Below, in pieces: positions 1 to 10,969 of a stretch of DNA of 64,000 bases. The stretch's first letter is position 1. The number at the start of each line of letters is the position of its first letter. Both the position numbers and the translations under genes were made by a program. This stretch comes from Trichostrongylus colubriformis. Lineage: Eukaryota; Nematoda; Chromadorea; Rhabditida; Trichostrongylidae. Below the pieces are notes generated by a model. The model was not told where the DNA came from. It did no database searches and saw only the letters and a list, made by a program, of their open reading frames with translations. The stretch is from assembly GCA_963978905.1 (NCBI GenBank), contig OZ022260.1, positions 16,109,725 through 16,173,724 on the forward strand, read 5' to 3'.

Positions 1-298
1 AGCACTGTCATCGCTTCAAGAGACCCTTCCAATACGGCGCGCATAGCTCGCACCATCCCGTCGCGTGCCGAACACGGCCACGCGACGTTTCTGTCCTAAC
101 GATGTACACCCCATTTTTTCACACCGTCACGGCGCGCTATCACGGCCCTACGCGTCCTCAGACCCATTCCGTAACCCTGTCTTGCTCAGTAGGGAGCTCA
201 AGATGGTGTGGTTGGTGCAGCATAGATTGCTGTCTGAGCGAATTCTGCCTAGAGAAGGTAAGTCGATCTATCTGACTATTGTGGAATGCGCCTTTGAT
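1..298. repeat. Foldback MITE family B, partial (left end outside or lost)
   Basis: The stretch matches the right two thirds of two complete relatives at 44886-45206 and 51516-51846. Shared landmarks are the CACGGTGCGCTAT-like arm, the paired arm returning as a GTGCAGC-rich segment, and an end reading close to GTCGATCTATCTGA. The three copies differ strongly from each other, so the family is old. Open frames here (65-313 plus, 158-352 minus) are by-products of the arms and are not genes. Confidence 0.55.
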
Positions 299-486
299 GA
301 ACTTTTGGACTGACAGTGGGGCATTGATTGTTAGTAATAAAGGGTTTGGCAATTATTTATATTGGTTTTGTTGGGAGGGAACACTGACAGCGGATGACAG
401 CATGTGACAATTTTTGATACAGTCTGATTAGACTCGGCAACTAATGAGTTCGAGGCATTTCAATACACTGCTCACTACTGCCATAC

Positions 487-706
487 GGGTGAGTGCCAAT
501 TGGTCGAATTTTCACTTCGGCGCCGTCAGTACGAATCAAGACGCATTGGGCTGGTACCGTGAACGATCTTTAAAGATTGCAGTTTGGACGCTTCAAAAGT
601 TTCCTATGTTGTTGGTGTTGCTGTTTTCAACACATAAAGTTGCGAACAACTCGCCCTCGCCGCGCCTTTTGGCGGTACCCAAATTCGGCCAATTGGCACT
701 CACCCC
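487..706. mobile_element. hAT-like MITE with 8-bp target duplication
   Basis: The 220-bp element begins GGGTGAGTGCCAATTGG and ends with the inverted form before CACCCC. It is flanked by direct TGCCATAC at 479-486 and 707-714, an 8-bp target duplication as made by hAT transposases. A related element lies at about 1124-1376, and the termini resemble those of the MITE at 11105-11355. No coding capacity is present, so it must have been mobilised in trans. Confidence 0.75.
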
Positions 707-1123
707 TGCCATACAACCTCTGGAGCTCAGTTATTAGATGCTCAGTGAGTGCACTTTTTTACTCTTTAGAGTGTCCATCAATGGAGCATGATAGGCAGTG
801 GTAAACGACCAGTCAACGACTAACTCTAGTTTACACATACAAATGCTACTAGAAGGTGAAAACAGTAACCACTCAAATATAAGTAGCAAAAAAAATGATA
901 TGGTGATAATAAGGTGTCTGGGTGAGCATCAGCTATGTAAAACTAGGTCAGGGTACATAAGGTACGGCCAACCACGTTCCGTCGAGCGTGGCCACTGCAC
1001 AAAGACACTACGCAACACAGGGACTAGGGCACATGGCGTGCGGCTACGCAGTGACTTAATTGAACAGCGCACAGCGTTGACGCACATCCAGTGGTATTCA
1101 CGGAATGAAGACAGCAGGCGTGT

Positions 1124-1376
1124 GGGGATCCATTGGTCAAATTTTCGATTCGCGGCGTCGTCAGCACGACTTGCTGCAGTCGCTTGGAATTTCGCTCAGT
1201 ATGCAGCTGGCTGTTATCGTGAGGGATCTTCAAAGATTGCGGTTGGAACCTCCAGAAATTCTTATATGTTGTGGTTGTTGCTGTTTCAATGGATAAAACT
1301 ACAAGCAACTCGCACTCGTCGCGCTGCTCGCCGTGGGCAGCCGCAAGAACGTTTGACCAATCGACCTCCACCCAGA
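1124..1376. mobile_element. hAT-like MITE, second copy of the same family
   Basis: The arms ATTGGTCAAATTTTCGATT and, inverted, ...TTTGACCAATCGACC match the element at 487-706, as does part of the interior (a GATCTTCAAAGATTGC-like core and a GTTGTTGCTGTTT tract). The paralogous segment near 45735 passes from the left flank to the right flank without it, so it is an insertion. The target duplication is blurred by CAGCAG repeats. The long open frames 798-1388 (plus) and 1024-1425 (minus) run through this element and are not considered genes. Confidence 0.6.
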
Positions 1377-1449
1377 CAGCAGCAGTGACTGTTCTCGATT
1401 CATGCCTCATATCAGTAGCTCGCAATGTGGCGCAAATGGCAAGAGATCA

Positions 1450-1545
1450 TGAGAGATGTCGTGCTGTCCTTATACATATAGTATAATGGGAGGCATGCAT
1501 GTCCCCATTATACTAAATATATAAGGACAGCGGGGCATCTCTCAT
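1450..1545. mobile_element. Short hairpin MITE
   Basis: Two arms of about 40 bp, starting ATGAGAGATG and ending CATCTCTCAT, face each other around a 12-bp centre containing GCATGCAT. They pair almost completely (CTGTCCTTATA with TATAAGGACAG). It is absent from the paralogous segment. The target duplication is not clear. Confidence 0.6.
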
Positions 1546-3743
1546 TTACTGACGACAACTGACACGGAGTGGCGGCGTTCCACTCTCGCGGTGGTGGGCT
1601 GGGTGAGTTATGTTCTTCCGTACGCGGTTTCTCCGGCGGTTTCCTTGATGTTCCGTCAGAACCGCTAGGGGGATGAGGCAGTTGGTGATGTAGTGGATAA
1701 AATCCTAAATCCTGAGGTACGTTTAGGCCTTTGAGGAAGACGATCTGGTCGAAACATCAGGCCTTACCGAAGTTTCACGAAGAGAGAAGTTGGAATTTGA
1801 TACAGCTGTTATGTACGCTTTCCTCACCCTTATTGTCACATGCCACCATGTATAAAGAGGTGAGTACCGAATATCTTGTGAGCCTTTGGCACCTGATTGC
1901 AAAGTGTTCAAAGGAAACAATATTGTTTTAAGCTTTATCACAGGGAACATTGCAGGATGGCTGAAGGGTTTGCGAAAGTCATTTGTTCCTAGGGGTTACA
2001 TGTCAAAGTATGACATGTGACATGTACTGTTACATTTAGGTCATTTTTGGCGAAACAAGCATTGTCCATGAAACAACCACTTTGACTACTGCAGATAGTC
2101 TGCCAGCTCGATTCTAAAAGTAACAAGTATTACCCAGAAAATTACCAAGATATTTTAGAGTGGTTAACCAATAATGAAATGAAGAATGAGGAAGAGAAAG
2201 CGAAGAAGAGCAAACACTCGTAAAGGCACCAGGAGGGTTGAGGGAAAACTAAAATTGTGATTACACAAATACGACTATTTTTGAAAATAAACCTTCTACT
2301 TCAGAAAAGGTGATTTGTGGCGAGACTCGCCCTGAGAAAGAGCGGGTTGGGGTTTTATCACGACCCTGCAGCACGAAGTGTCGTCCTCCAGTCCTGCAGT
2401 CGGGCGAAATGTCGGCGAAGGCGAGACAACTTTCGCGGTCTGCTGATTTAGCCTCCCCACGCGTCTGCAGTCTACCCTGGCTAGTGACACGAAGGGGTGC
2501 GAGAGCCACTTTTCCTTTCTGGCTTTTCGCCGTTCGTCTCGTTCTCTATCTAGTGTTAAATTGCTAAGCAGCACTACTTCCATATCGACATTCTGCCAAA
2601 TTTTGCACTTTCCTGCACCGTTCAATCCTACCTATCTTTGATACTGACCGGTGGACGTGTTCAGAACGAGAGCACACACCTCAGCCATCGTTCGGCAAAT
2701 CGACCTTGGAAGGTGGAGCCTGTCATCCATAGGCGTCAGCTCGTAACCATTACGCCGTCCCTGTAGATTGGGGCGAGCTTTTCAGAGAGGATCTCGCCAC
2801 AAATAGCCTTCTTAGAGCCGTAGTTCCATGCGAGTGACTTCTTCTCGGGATTTCTCAATAACCACATTACCCCTGCCACTGTTTATAAACCATGCTACAT
2901 CCTGTGATGAGACGAAGTTCGCTGACCACTTCAATAAGTTTTAACTCAGCTATCCCATCAAAGAATGTACTAGTTCTATTATGTGCCCCATTCACACTCG
3001 TAGAAAATGAGGAAAAGTGCTTCCTCAAAAACTTACAGTACTCGTTTCCGCTCTATACGAATGTATTCCTTGAATAGAATGTATAGCGCACAGGATGCAA
3101 TTATAATGGAATTAAGGTAGTTCTACCTTCTCACGTTCAGGCAAAATGACCACAGTTTCATTGATGCCCTCTGAACACGCAGTATTAAGAAGTACTTGAG
3201 CTTGAAATTTTTTCTATTACCTTGATCGATGGATGATAGTTTGCTGACTTGCGTGCCGATGGACAGTGCAATGGTTCTAATCAACGGTTCTAGAGAAGGA
3301 GTGGTGGTTTCGGTGACATATGGTACTGTAGAAGTGAGTGTGGATAAAGTCGTCGTTGTAGTTTGTGAAGCAGTAGCAGTGGAGGTGTCGACAAGTTCGG
3401 TAGTGGTTGGAGTTGTAGACGTTGTCGTCGATGTGGCAGTAGACATTGTCGTAGTTGTGATAGTAGGCGTTGGCGTCGTTGTCGTGCTGATAATAATAGA
3501 GTTAGGTTTATATGCTATTCTTTTCCAAGTTCAGTGCGAATTTCAATTCGGTGAAAACTGACTGATCTGCATTTCTGGCCGACAGTACATTAATATTACG
3601 AACGCAAAGAGAAATATTTATTTATTTATTTATTTAATTGTTCATTCTTGTATTTAGTTAATTATTTAATCACTCATTTATTCGTATATTTATATTCTAG
3701 TTATTTATTCATCGCGGAATCTTGACTTTGAATTTATTCTGTG

Positions 3744-4222
3744 TGTCAGTAGAGCACCCGTGATCTGCCCGATTAACATCGGGCGTGAACGCACCGCTAC
3801 TTAAACCGTCGCGGTTCGATAAGGGGAGGTCGTCTCAGCCCTGGGGTTACTCACCGTCTCGCTCGTGCCGTTTCGTTTATTTGTTATTGTATTTTGTTGC
3901 TCGCAGCCCGATATTGTAGTTTTGTTGCTCGCAGCTCGATATTGTAATTGCGTTGCTCGCAGCCCGATATTGTCGTTTCGTTGCTTACAGCCCGATATTG
4001 TAAATGGTGTTGCTTGCTGCATTGCAAGTGTAATTCTTTTGTGGGCTGCCTCACTATTGCAATCCTTTTTGCCTGCTGCCTCGCCATAAATTTTGTTTTC
4101 TTGTGCATCGCGATTGTACTTCTAGTTTTCTTGGATTGCTTTTCGCCATTGTGACTACTACTGTTCTTGGTTTGTTGTTAACGATAAACCTCATCTACGC
4201 GAGCCTCTTCGAAAATCTTACA
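3744..4222 (+). repeat. 5' LTR of the Gypsy element (479 bp)
   Basis: It starts TGTCAGTAGAGC and ends AAATCTTACA, and matches 14934-15385 along its length. It contains about four tandem units of ~26 bp around GCTCGCAGCCCGATATTGT, where the 3' LTR has one unit fewer. This explains the unequal lengths. Open frames across the tandem units (3801-4154) are artefacts. Confidence 0.9.
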
Positions 4223-4237
4223 TGGGGGCCAAGCCGG
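4223..4237 (+). other. Primer binding site, Gypsy
   Basis: TGGGGGCCAAGCCGG follows the LTR end directly. It begins TGG as expected for pairing with a tRNA CCA end. Only the first seven bases fit a tRNA-Pro 3' end, so the primer tRNA is not assigned with confidence. Confidence 0.5.
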
Positions 4238-4542
4238 CTCGTGTAATTGAGGATAAACAACAAATCTAAAGAATTCGATCTAGCTCGGGGTTTTGTCATA
4301 CGTCCTGGCCCAGAAGAGGTCAGTTTTAGTCATAGTTCGAAGGAAAAATTGCACGACCCATAAGTGGTCCTTGAAAAAAAAAGGCACATCGGACTGGCTG
4401 TACCTCTACAGGGTTGGAAATAGAATCGATATCGTAACCGTGCACACTCCCGCGCAATCGTCGAGTGTCTGTAATCGATTCGTATTCGGGGCACACTTTT
4501 GCTCGAGAGGCGATTTAACAGTGATAACTGTTACAGATCATA

Positions 4543-6363
4543 ATGTCTGCGCAAGAACACAGTGGGGCGGTGCAAGACTGCACAGAGAATGCGAATGCCA
4601 ACCTAGATAGCGGTCGGAAGGATACCGTAATGAGCCCACTGGTAAGTGGATTAGATAAGGCAATAGAGAAGCTCAGAACTGCGAAAAATTAGAACAGTAG
4701 TAGACGACTCTTTAAGTAAAGCATTTGGAACGAATAGCGGGATAAGAGAAAAAATATATAGTGATATGAATGATCAAATGTCAGCGGCGGAAGCACAGCT
4801 CGATATAGTGAAGGCACTCGCACTTAAAGCTAAACCATTGGCTGATAGAGTAGGCGAAGAAACGCTCGAGCTATTGTCGAGTTTGTATAACGCGAGACTA
4901 AAGAGATAGTAAGCCATGCAATCGACCAGGAGGAAAAAATACGGGAATTGCAGGCAGAACTGGTGCGCGCAAAAGCGGGAGAGAAAAAGAAGTTGGCGGA
5001 ACGAAGACGGCAGATCCCCGCGGGGCAAGAACCCATGGAAAGTGAGTTAAGTGAAGAGAATAATGAGTGCCACAATAAAAATAAGTCTGTTCAGCCGACA
5101 CCTCGCATGACGACATCAAGAACGATGGGATATTGGTCAAATGGGCGGCGAGGTCAGTCTCAATTCTTCATAGGTAGCTCTAGCAGTGAAGGGTACGACT
5201 CACACTCGCGTAGTAGCCTAGATACGGCGCGACTTATGAACGAGTACATGAGAGCAGCTGCTATGCCAGAGGTGAAACCATTTGCAAATTACAAGGGAGA
5301 AAAGTTTTATGAATTTTTGAGGCAGTTTAATCTAAAATACCCCAAATCAACATGGCGGGACAGTGAAAGAAGAGACATTTTAGTAGGACTTCTAGAAGGA
5401 GAGGCTAAAATGCATTACAAAACACTTCCTAAAGGCGTGCGAAATGCGTCGCTGCAGACATTAGTGTGCGAGTTGAAGCGTAGGCTCAAGGTAGATGGTA
5501 CCGAAGAGCAAACGAAGGCTATGAGGAAATTGCGCAAATTGAACTGCGGAAAAAGGGGGCACGAAGCTCAAGAATGCTGGAGTAGGAGGAAAGACTTCCA
5601 GGCGGTGTCCTTCAGCGCAACCCTCGACTCATGGTGTTGCAAGAAGGTAGAATCAGAATCAAGAGGAAGGCAATGTCAACTGATAGGGCCAAAGCACATA
5701 GTCACGCTCACCTGCTTAGGTATGAAAGTAAAGGGAATGATAGATACCGGGTCACAGTTGACCATCATGCCTCTGGAAATTTTGAAAAGAGCAAGAGATG
5801 GCGGAAAAGATATAGATCACCTATGCACCCTAGTAGCCACCCCTGATGTGGACGCATATGACGCTTCAGGGCATAAAATGGACTTCCTAGGCTGCGTTGA
5901 GCTGAAACTAGGTAGAGATGGCGACGAGGAGCGTGCAGTCAAAATGCATGTTAAGAAGCTGCACGACAATACCATACTGCTCGGCACCAACGCATTGGAA
6001 ACCCTTGGTATCCACATAAGAATGGACAAAGCCACAAGCACAAAGGAGGCCAAGTGTGGTCCAGAGGGTAAAGAAGGGCGACATAATAATGTGACCGCCA
6101 AGCATGACCGCGCTCAGGCACCGGCAAGGACTAGGTCGGAGGAGGCAGTCGTAGTCTCACGCGTATACCTCAGCCCAGGTGAATGCAAAGCCATTCAGAT
6201 ATCAGGGAATGGCCACAAAGAAGTGGCAACATTGTGCTCAGTCGACACAAGCATCCCAACAGGAGTGTGTGAGTTTTCTAAAAAAGGCACCACGGAAGTA
6301 CCTGTTCTGAACCACACGGAAGAGCCAATCATATTCAAAGAAGGACAGAAGATTGGGACGTGA
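4543..6363 (+). pseudogene. gag-pro: Gypsy gag and protease, broken
   Basis: Gag begins at the ATG of MSAQEHSGAVQDC. The inverted relative (15386-17640) shows where this copy is damaged. There is a lesion near 4680 (stop soon after KLRTAKN), a 1-nt loss near 4890, and a deletion of about 0.4 kb near 5535 that removes the gag C-terminal part and the first cysteine of the CCHC zinc knuckle (only NCGKRGHEAQEC remains). The long open frame 4948-6363 then runs into an aspartic protease with the active-site segment GMIDTGSQLTIMP at about 5740. It ends at a TGA (6361) in the same frame as the following RT. An unusual lysine- and charge-rich linker follows the protease. Confidence 0.85.
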
Positions 6364-7291
6364 GAAGAAGTTGACTGGATAGAACCGGCAACAAAGGATC
6401 TAGAGTCTGATATGATGGAGATACACCAAGATCTAGGACAAACGCCGGATCGAATCAACACGTTACTGGAGCAACTGAAAAATAATGGCATTGGATGCCA
6501 CTTTTCAGAGAAGCTGACGGAGTTGATCATAACTTACCAAGACGTATTCGCTGTTAGCGATAAAGAGCTAACACAAACAGACCTAAATGAACACAGCATC
6601 GACACTGGGGATGCAAAAGCTATAAAGCAAAGGACCAGACCCGAGCCACAAGGGATAAGGTCAGAACTGAAAGGCATTCTAAACGTTCTCGAAAGAAGAA
6701 ACATAATCAAAAAATCAACGTCAGACTGGGCATCGCCAATAGTCCTAATCCAAAAGAAGGATAAAACGCTTCGGTTATGTGTCGATTACCGAGCATTGAA
6801 CAAGTGCACAAGGCAGGATTCATATCCCCTGCCAGTTACAGACACACTTCTTCAAAGTCTTGGAGGTAAAAAGTTCTTCAGTACATTGGACATGGCTTCC
6901 GGCTACTGGCAAATCAAACTGGCACAAGATGCCCAGAAGAAGAGCGCCTTTACAACTCCTGAAGGGTTATATGACTTCTTAGTTCTGCCGTTTGGGTTAT
7001 GCACTTCTCCAGCAGTATTTCAGCGACTCATGGACCGCGTCCTGGGACCCCTGAAAGGAGAAGAAGTGGTCGTCTACATTGACGATATTCTTGTAGCCAC
7101 AAATAGCGAAGAGCGTCATCTGCAGATACTCGCAAGCGTGTTCGAGGCATTTAGAAAAGCTAAATTGAAGCTGAAGCCACAAAAGTGCCTGCTGATGGAA
7201 CCACAGGTATCGTTCCTAGGACACGTTATCAACGAGAAAGGAGTAAACATGGATCCGGACAAAGTAGCCAGAATCCTAAACTATCCTAAAC
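6364..7291 (+). pseudogene. pol: Gypsy reverse transcriptase, truncated by insertion
   Basis: The frame continues that of gag-protease after one TGA. Canonical RT blocks appear in order: LRLCVDYRALNK, the FSTLDMASGYWQIKL segment, TPEGLYDFLVLPFGL, and the catalytic VVYIDDILVAT (YIDD) near 7075-7095. They end in the thumb region SFLGHVINEKGV. At 7291 the coding sequence is cut by a Penelope-like element and resumes at 11611. The domain catalyses synthesis of element cDNA in the cytoplasm; with its downstream half displaced it can no longer do so. Confidence 0.9.
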
Positions 7292-7910
7292 CAATAAGAT
7301 GAGACTCCAAAAATTTATTCCGAAAAACTCAAAAGGCTGTAAAGTCTCAAAAGTTTTCCAAAATATTTTGCAATATTTCGGTGCTTAGCACCTTCGTCAG
7401 GCCTGAAATGTGGCAGTTTTGTTATGTAATATACAGTGTATATTACCGACTTACGTAGTACTGTCCCAAATACCTTTGAGACCACCTACCCTGCCGGAGA
7501 CCTTGTGAAGTGAGAAATAGCCAACCCACCCGATGGCACCCTTAAATAGTGGGAACGCCTGTATGACTGTGGTGAAATGAATGATATGAGGATGATCATG
7601 CAGTATCCAGAAATGGTATACTGTGATCAAGTAATGATATGCAAAACGTCACGTAGTTCCTCCTTGCTGTTTATTTCTGGTGATAACCGCTTTATTTCAA
7701 GGGCTTCTAGTATTTTTCTTTCTACGGGACTTTCTACTGAGCGGTGTAGCACCTTAATGGCCAGTGTGGGGGGCGCTTCTTAGGTATGAACCCTTGTGCG
7801 ATGCTTGGAGAAACTACTGTTTGGGTAAGAGGACGGATTTGTTAGTGCTCTACGATGTTCGTCGACACGTTTGTAGAGAGGCCTCTTAGTTTCTCCAACA
7901 TATTTTTGCC
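7292..7910 (-). repeat. Inverted partial pLTR of PLE-1
   Basis: This is the reverse complement of the 3' end of the element, reaching from the terminus into the last part of the GIY-YIG reading frame (the reverse strand at 7796-7912 encodes the same KYVGETKRPLYKR segment found at 10690). It joins the direct copy at about 7911. The reverse strand also carries the same TAA as the body copy. Confidence 0.85.
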
Positions 7911-8404
7911 CAGTAGAAAGTCCCGTAGAAAGAAAAATACTAGAAGCCCTTGAAATGAAGCGGTTATCACCAGAAATAAACAGCAAGGAGGAACTACGTG
8001 ACGTTTTGCATATCATTACTTGATCACAGTATACCATTTCTGGATACTGCATGATCATCCTCATATCATTCATTTCACCACAGTCATACAGGCGTTCCCA
8101 CTATTTAAGGGTGCCATCGGGTGGGTTGGCTATTTCTCACTTCACAAGTTCTCCGGCAGGGTAGGTGGTCTCAAAGGTATTTGGGACAGTACTACGTAAA
8201 TCGGTAATATACACTGTATATTACATAAAAAACTGCCACATTTCAGGCCTGACGAAGGTGCTAAGCACCGAAATATTGCAAAATATTTTGGAGATCTTTT
8301 GAGACTTTACAGCCTTTTGAGTTTTTCGGAATAAATTATTGGAGTCTCATCTTACTGTAACACATTCAGATGATCATGAGGCTTCGTGACAGCACAATAC
8401 TAAG
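7911..8404 (+). repeat. Direct 5' pLTR of PLE-1
   Basis: It matches 10857-11610 except that it lacks the 250-bp MITE inserted there. It ends GCACAATACTAAGA like the 3' end. It contains the C-terminal coding remnant EALEIKRL (as EALEMKRL), and a conserved CTGACGA...GAAA element at 8249-8273. Confidence 0.85.
8249..8273 (+). ncRNA. Hammerhead-like core in PLE-1 terminal repeat
   Basis: CTGACGA, a perfect 5-bp hairpin (GGTGC/GCACC) and GAAA occur in hammerhead order. A stem that could be stem III (ATATT, GCAA loop, AATAT) follows. Copies lie at 11454-11478 (plus) and 7376-7400 (minus). Penelope-like elements are known to carry hammerhead ribozymes in their terminal repeats. Against it: one extra A before stem II and no convincing stem I. 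Confidence 0.35.
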
Positions 8405-8579
8405 ATATCTTCAAAACCTGTAGCGCCAACATCAACTAAGCAGGTACGCCTTTGCTGTCTTACTGAAATACGTGGCTTGTCATCAGGCGGCTGTCTCATA
8501 TGACGAATCAATAAAGTTTCTCTCGTAGTGTAAACGTCACCATATCACCTCCAAGTTCATCAATGACCTGTTTCGAGCA

Positions 8580-10184
8580 GTGCCTTACAAAAATAACAAT
8601 TGGGTCGGAACAAATCTTTCTAAACTCAAGGTATCTTTGCTGGATGCAAGCATTGCTGACCGACGGCAACGAAAAGGACAATGCATCAATGGTATAGTTT
8701 CTTCACGCAACGTCTTAAGGTCACACGTAAGCCCCGAAGTGTGGGAAGAAATTTCTATAAGAAATCAAATAGTATGCTCCCAATTGCGTCGGGTTGAGCG
8801 CACCCGTCTTAAAAACAAGCTGCAAAACTTAAGGGAATTCACCATCTTACAGCAAGATTCGTTCATAAAATGGGATGCCATACCACCAAAACGATGTACT
8901 ATCATAGGAACCGACTCAGTGGATGAAGATATGGAGGCTACATTAAATTTAGGGCCACCCTTTGCCGTTTGTGAATCGCTTACGGAGCGTACTATGGTTA
9001 CAGTTAGCTTAGGTTTCAACAAATTTGCATACCAGTTAAGGTGGAGGGAAAACGCTGGCCCAACGGTACTGGATAGGGAGTCAACCATTCTCGCGGGTAC
9101 TCCTTTTCCCAAAACCAGTTGCACGGTTCCAACACCTATTCCTGCTCTCGAACCCTTACTAGCTGCTTTGCATCTCAAACTCAAGGAAGTCTATGCAACT
9201 GCTAGACAAACATTCGGGTCTAATTTGACGGAACAGGAAAGGAGAGGGCTCAAAAAGGTATTAGATAGAAGGGGAGAGCTAAGATATAGCGTAGGTGATA
9301 AATGCGGTGGTCTTGTCGTTATGACACAGGATATGGACAAGGCAGTAACTATCCGTAGCTCGGAGGACCGCGCAACGTACAATGGGTCCTCATTGCAATC
9401 GTTTAATTCAGCTGCTAAACGACTCGAAAGCACCATTAGAATGGTATTGGGTAAAAAGTTGGATCTAAGTACAGTGAGGCGATTCATATCGTCTTCACCA
9501 TGTATTCCCACTTATTACTCACTTGTTAAAACACACAAAATTGCGGTTGACGCACTAAACGACCTTACGGATAGGGACATTAAGACCCGACCCATAATTT
9601 CGTCCTGTGGTGGACCCTCTGACAAAATTAGCTGGTTATTGGTCAGGATATTCTCCCCGCTTTTACACCATATTGCATCACACTTAATAAACAGCGGAGA
9701 TTTCATAGCTTCTCTTAACCAATGTCGTCTTCCATTAGACACAAGCTATGCCAGTTTTGATGTAGTATCTCTGTATACCAATGTAAATAATCGTGATGCA
9801 ATCGAGGCCCTGCTAGCCCTATGGAACCAGCATAAAAGTGATATCTATACCTTTGACCTCGGAGAGGACGACCTAAGGGAGCTGCCCAAGGCAACTTTGG
9901 TGTGCAACATATTCCAGTTCAATGGAAGGCTCTATGAACAATCTCGCGGTCTGGCCATGGGCTTAAGAATAGCCCCACTACTGGCCATCGTATACCTGGA
10001 CCGCATAGAACGCAGATCGTTAACCACTGGAATACTGTTCTACAAAAGGTACATAGATGACGTCTTCATTATTGGTTCAACGCTGACCGAACTGGAAGGA
10101 ACACTTCTCAATGTAAACTCGCAGGATCCAAACATCAGGTTCACCGTGGAAAGGCCAAAGAGGAGGATTTTATTCCTTTCCTAA
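8580..10184 (+). pseudogene. PLE-1 reverse transcriptase
   Basis: The 534-residue frame begins at an ATG, but the true start may be upstream (8500-8580 is open). Penelope-type RT features are seen in order: a basic N-terminal region, YYSLVKTHKI, TRPIISSCGGPSDKISWLL, FDVVSLYTNV around residues 396-405, GLAMGLRIAPLLA (usually MGSPLSP in the family) and RYIDDVFII with catalytic YIDD at about residues 491-494. A single-base loss near 10160 shifts the frame; the rest of RT and the endonuclease continue in 10193-10969. Penelope RTs prime at the target and are related to telomerase; the product here is broken. Confidence 0.88.
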
Positions 10185-10192
10185 ACACAAAG

Positions 10193-10969
10193 GTGCGTAT
10201 CAATGGTGAAACCAAGGAACTATCTTGGTATAGGAAGCCGGCGTCAAAGAATGTGCTAATACACGCCAGAAGTTGCCATCCCACATACATCAAGGTTAAT
10301 GTAATCCATAACCTTGTAAACACTAAGGACAGAGTATGCAGCTCCCAATCAGATGAAGCGGACTCCATGGTGGACAATATCTTAAGGGACAACGGCTACA
10401 CCACCGCTCGACCATACACATGGAGGCCATATTCCACGCCTGATGGAGTCTCCATGATAATGCCGTATCTCAATGAAAGAACGGCACAAAAGGTCAACAG
10501 CGTGGTGAAAAATTCATTGCTCCCTATACGGCTAGTATTTCGTCCTCCACCCACTCTCAAGCACCTACTATCGCATTCAAGGGTTTACGAGGACAGGTGT
10601 GGCAGGGAAGGTTGTAGTTACTGTAGTGACCACAAAATATGCCAGCTTCGGGGTACGGTTTATCTCATAGAGTGCCGAGGCTGTGGACAAAAATATGTTG
10701 GAGAAACTAAGAGGCCTCTCTACAAACGTGTCGACGAACATCGTAGAGCACTAACAAATCCGTCCTCTTACCCAAACAGTAGTTTCTCCAAGCATCGCAC
10801 AAGGGTTCATACCTAAGAAGCGCCCCCCACACTGGCCATCAAGGTGCTACACCGCTCAGTAGAAAGTCCCGTAGAAAGAAAAATACTAGAAGCCCTTGAA
10901 ATAAAGCGGTTATCACCAGAAATAAACAGCAAGGAGGAACTACGTGACGTTTTGCATATCATTACTTGA
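10193..10969 (+). pseudogene. PLE-1 RT tail and GIY-YIG endonuclease
   Basis: The frame continues the RT after the frameshift. It includes a thumb-like region with SWYRKPASKNVLIHARSCHP, a cysteine linker (CGREGCSYCSDHKIC) and a GIY-YIG domain (VYLIECRGCGQKYVGETKR, with R of the Y-x-R-x3-H type motif at LYKRVDEHR). The linker plus GIY-YIG at the C-terminus is diagnostic of endonuclease-bearing Penelope elements. A TAA at 10814-10816 interrupts the frame. After it the same frame stays open to TGA at 10967 and encodes a plausible C-terminus (KILEALEIKRLSPEIN). The domain nicks target DNA to start reverse transcription. Confidence 0.85.

Larger units (their letters stand above)
299..3743. repeat. 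Segmental duplication, copy I part 1
   Basis: This segment is collinear with 45207-48720, with an estimated three quarters identity by eye. Clear matching blocks are 740-1090 with 45400-45720, 1700-2130 with 46700-47060, 2150-2900 with 47100-47960 and 2900-3640 with 47940-48680. It carries the middle and 3' exons of a threonine-rich gene (minus strand, 3127-3486) and several MITEs that copy II lacks. Between about 1550 and 3120 I see no convincing gene. The minus-strand frame 2296-2625 can be followed in copies II and III, but its substitutions are mostly amino-acid changing and stops interrupt the others. A TTTA microsatellite lies at about 3617-3645. Confidence 0.7.

Noticed and set aside
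798..1425. Long overlapping frames on both strands (196 and 133 codons)
   Set aside because: They run through a foldback MITE whose arms keep frames open on both strands. No motif, and the paralogous segment has no such frame.
2296..2625. 109-codon minus-strand frame with counterparts in copies II and III
   Set aside because: Differences between copies are mostly amino-acid changing, copy II has a stop and copy III a frame change. This looks like neutral decay of duplicated DNA.
3229..3561. Val-rich plus-strand frames opposite the Thr-rich exon (also 48266-48625)
   Set aside because: These are antisense readings of Thr codons; the splice sites and phases support the minus strand.
7577..8073. 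Mirror-image frames MNDMRMIMQYPEM... at several places (also 10813-11019, 49724-49951)
   Set aside because: Antisense readings of the Penelope terminal repeats, multiplied by the repeat structure.
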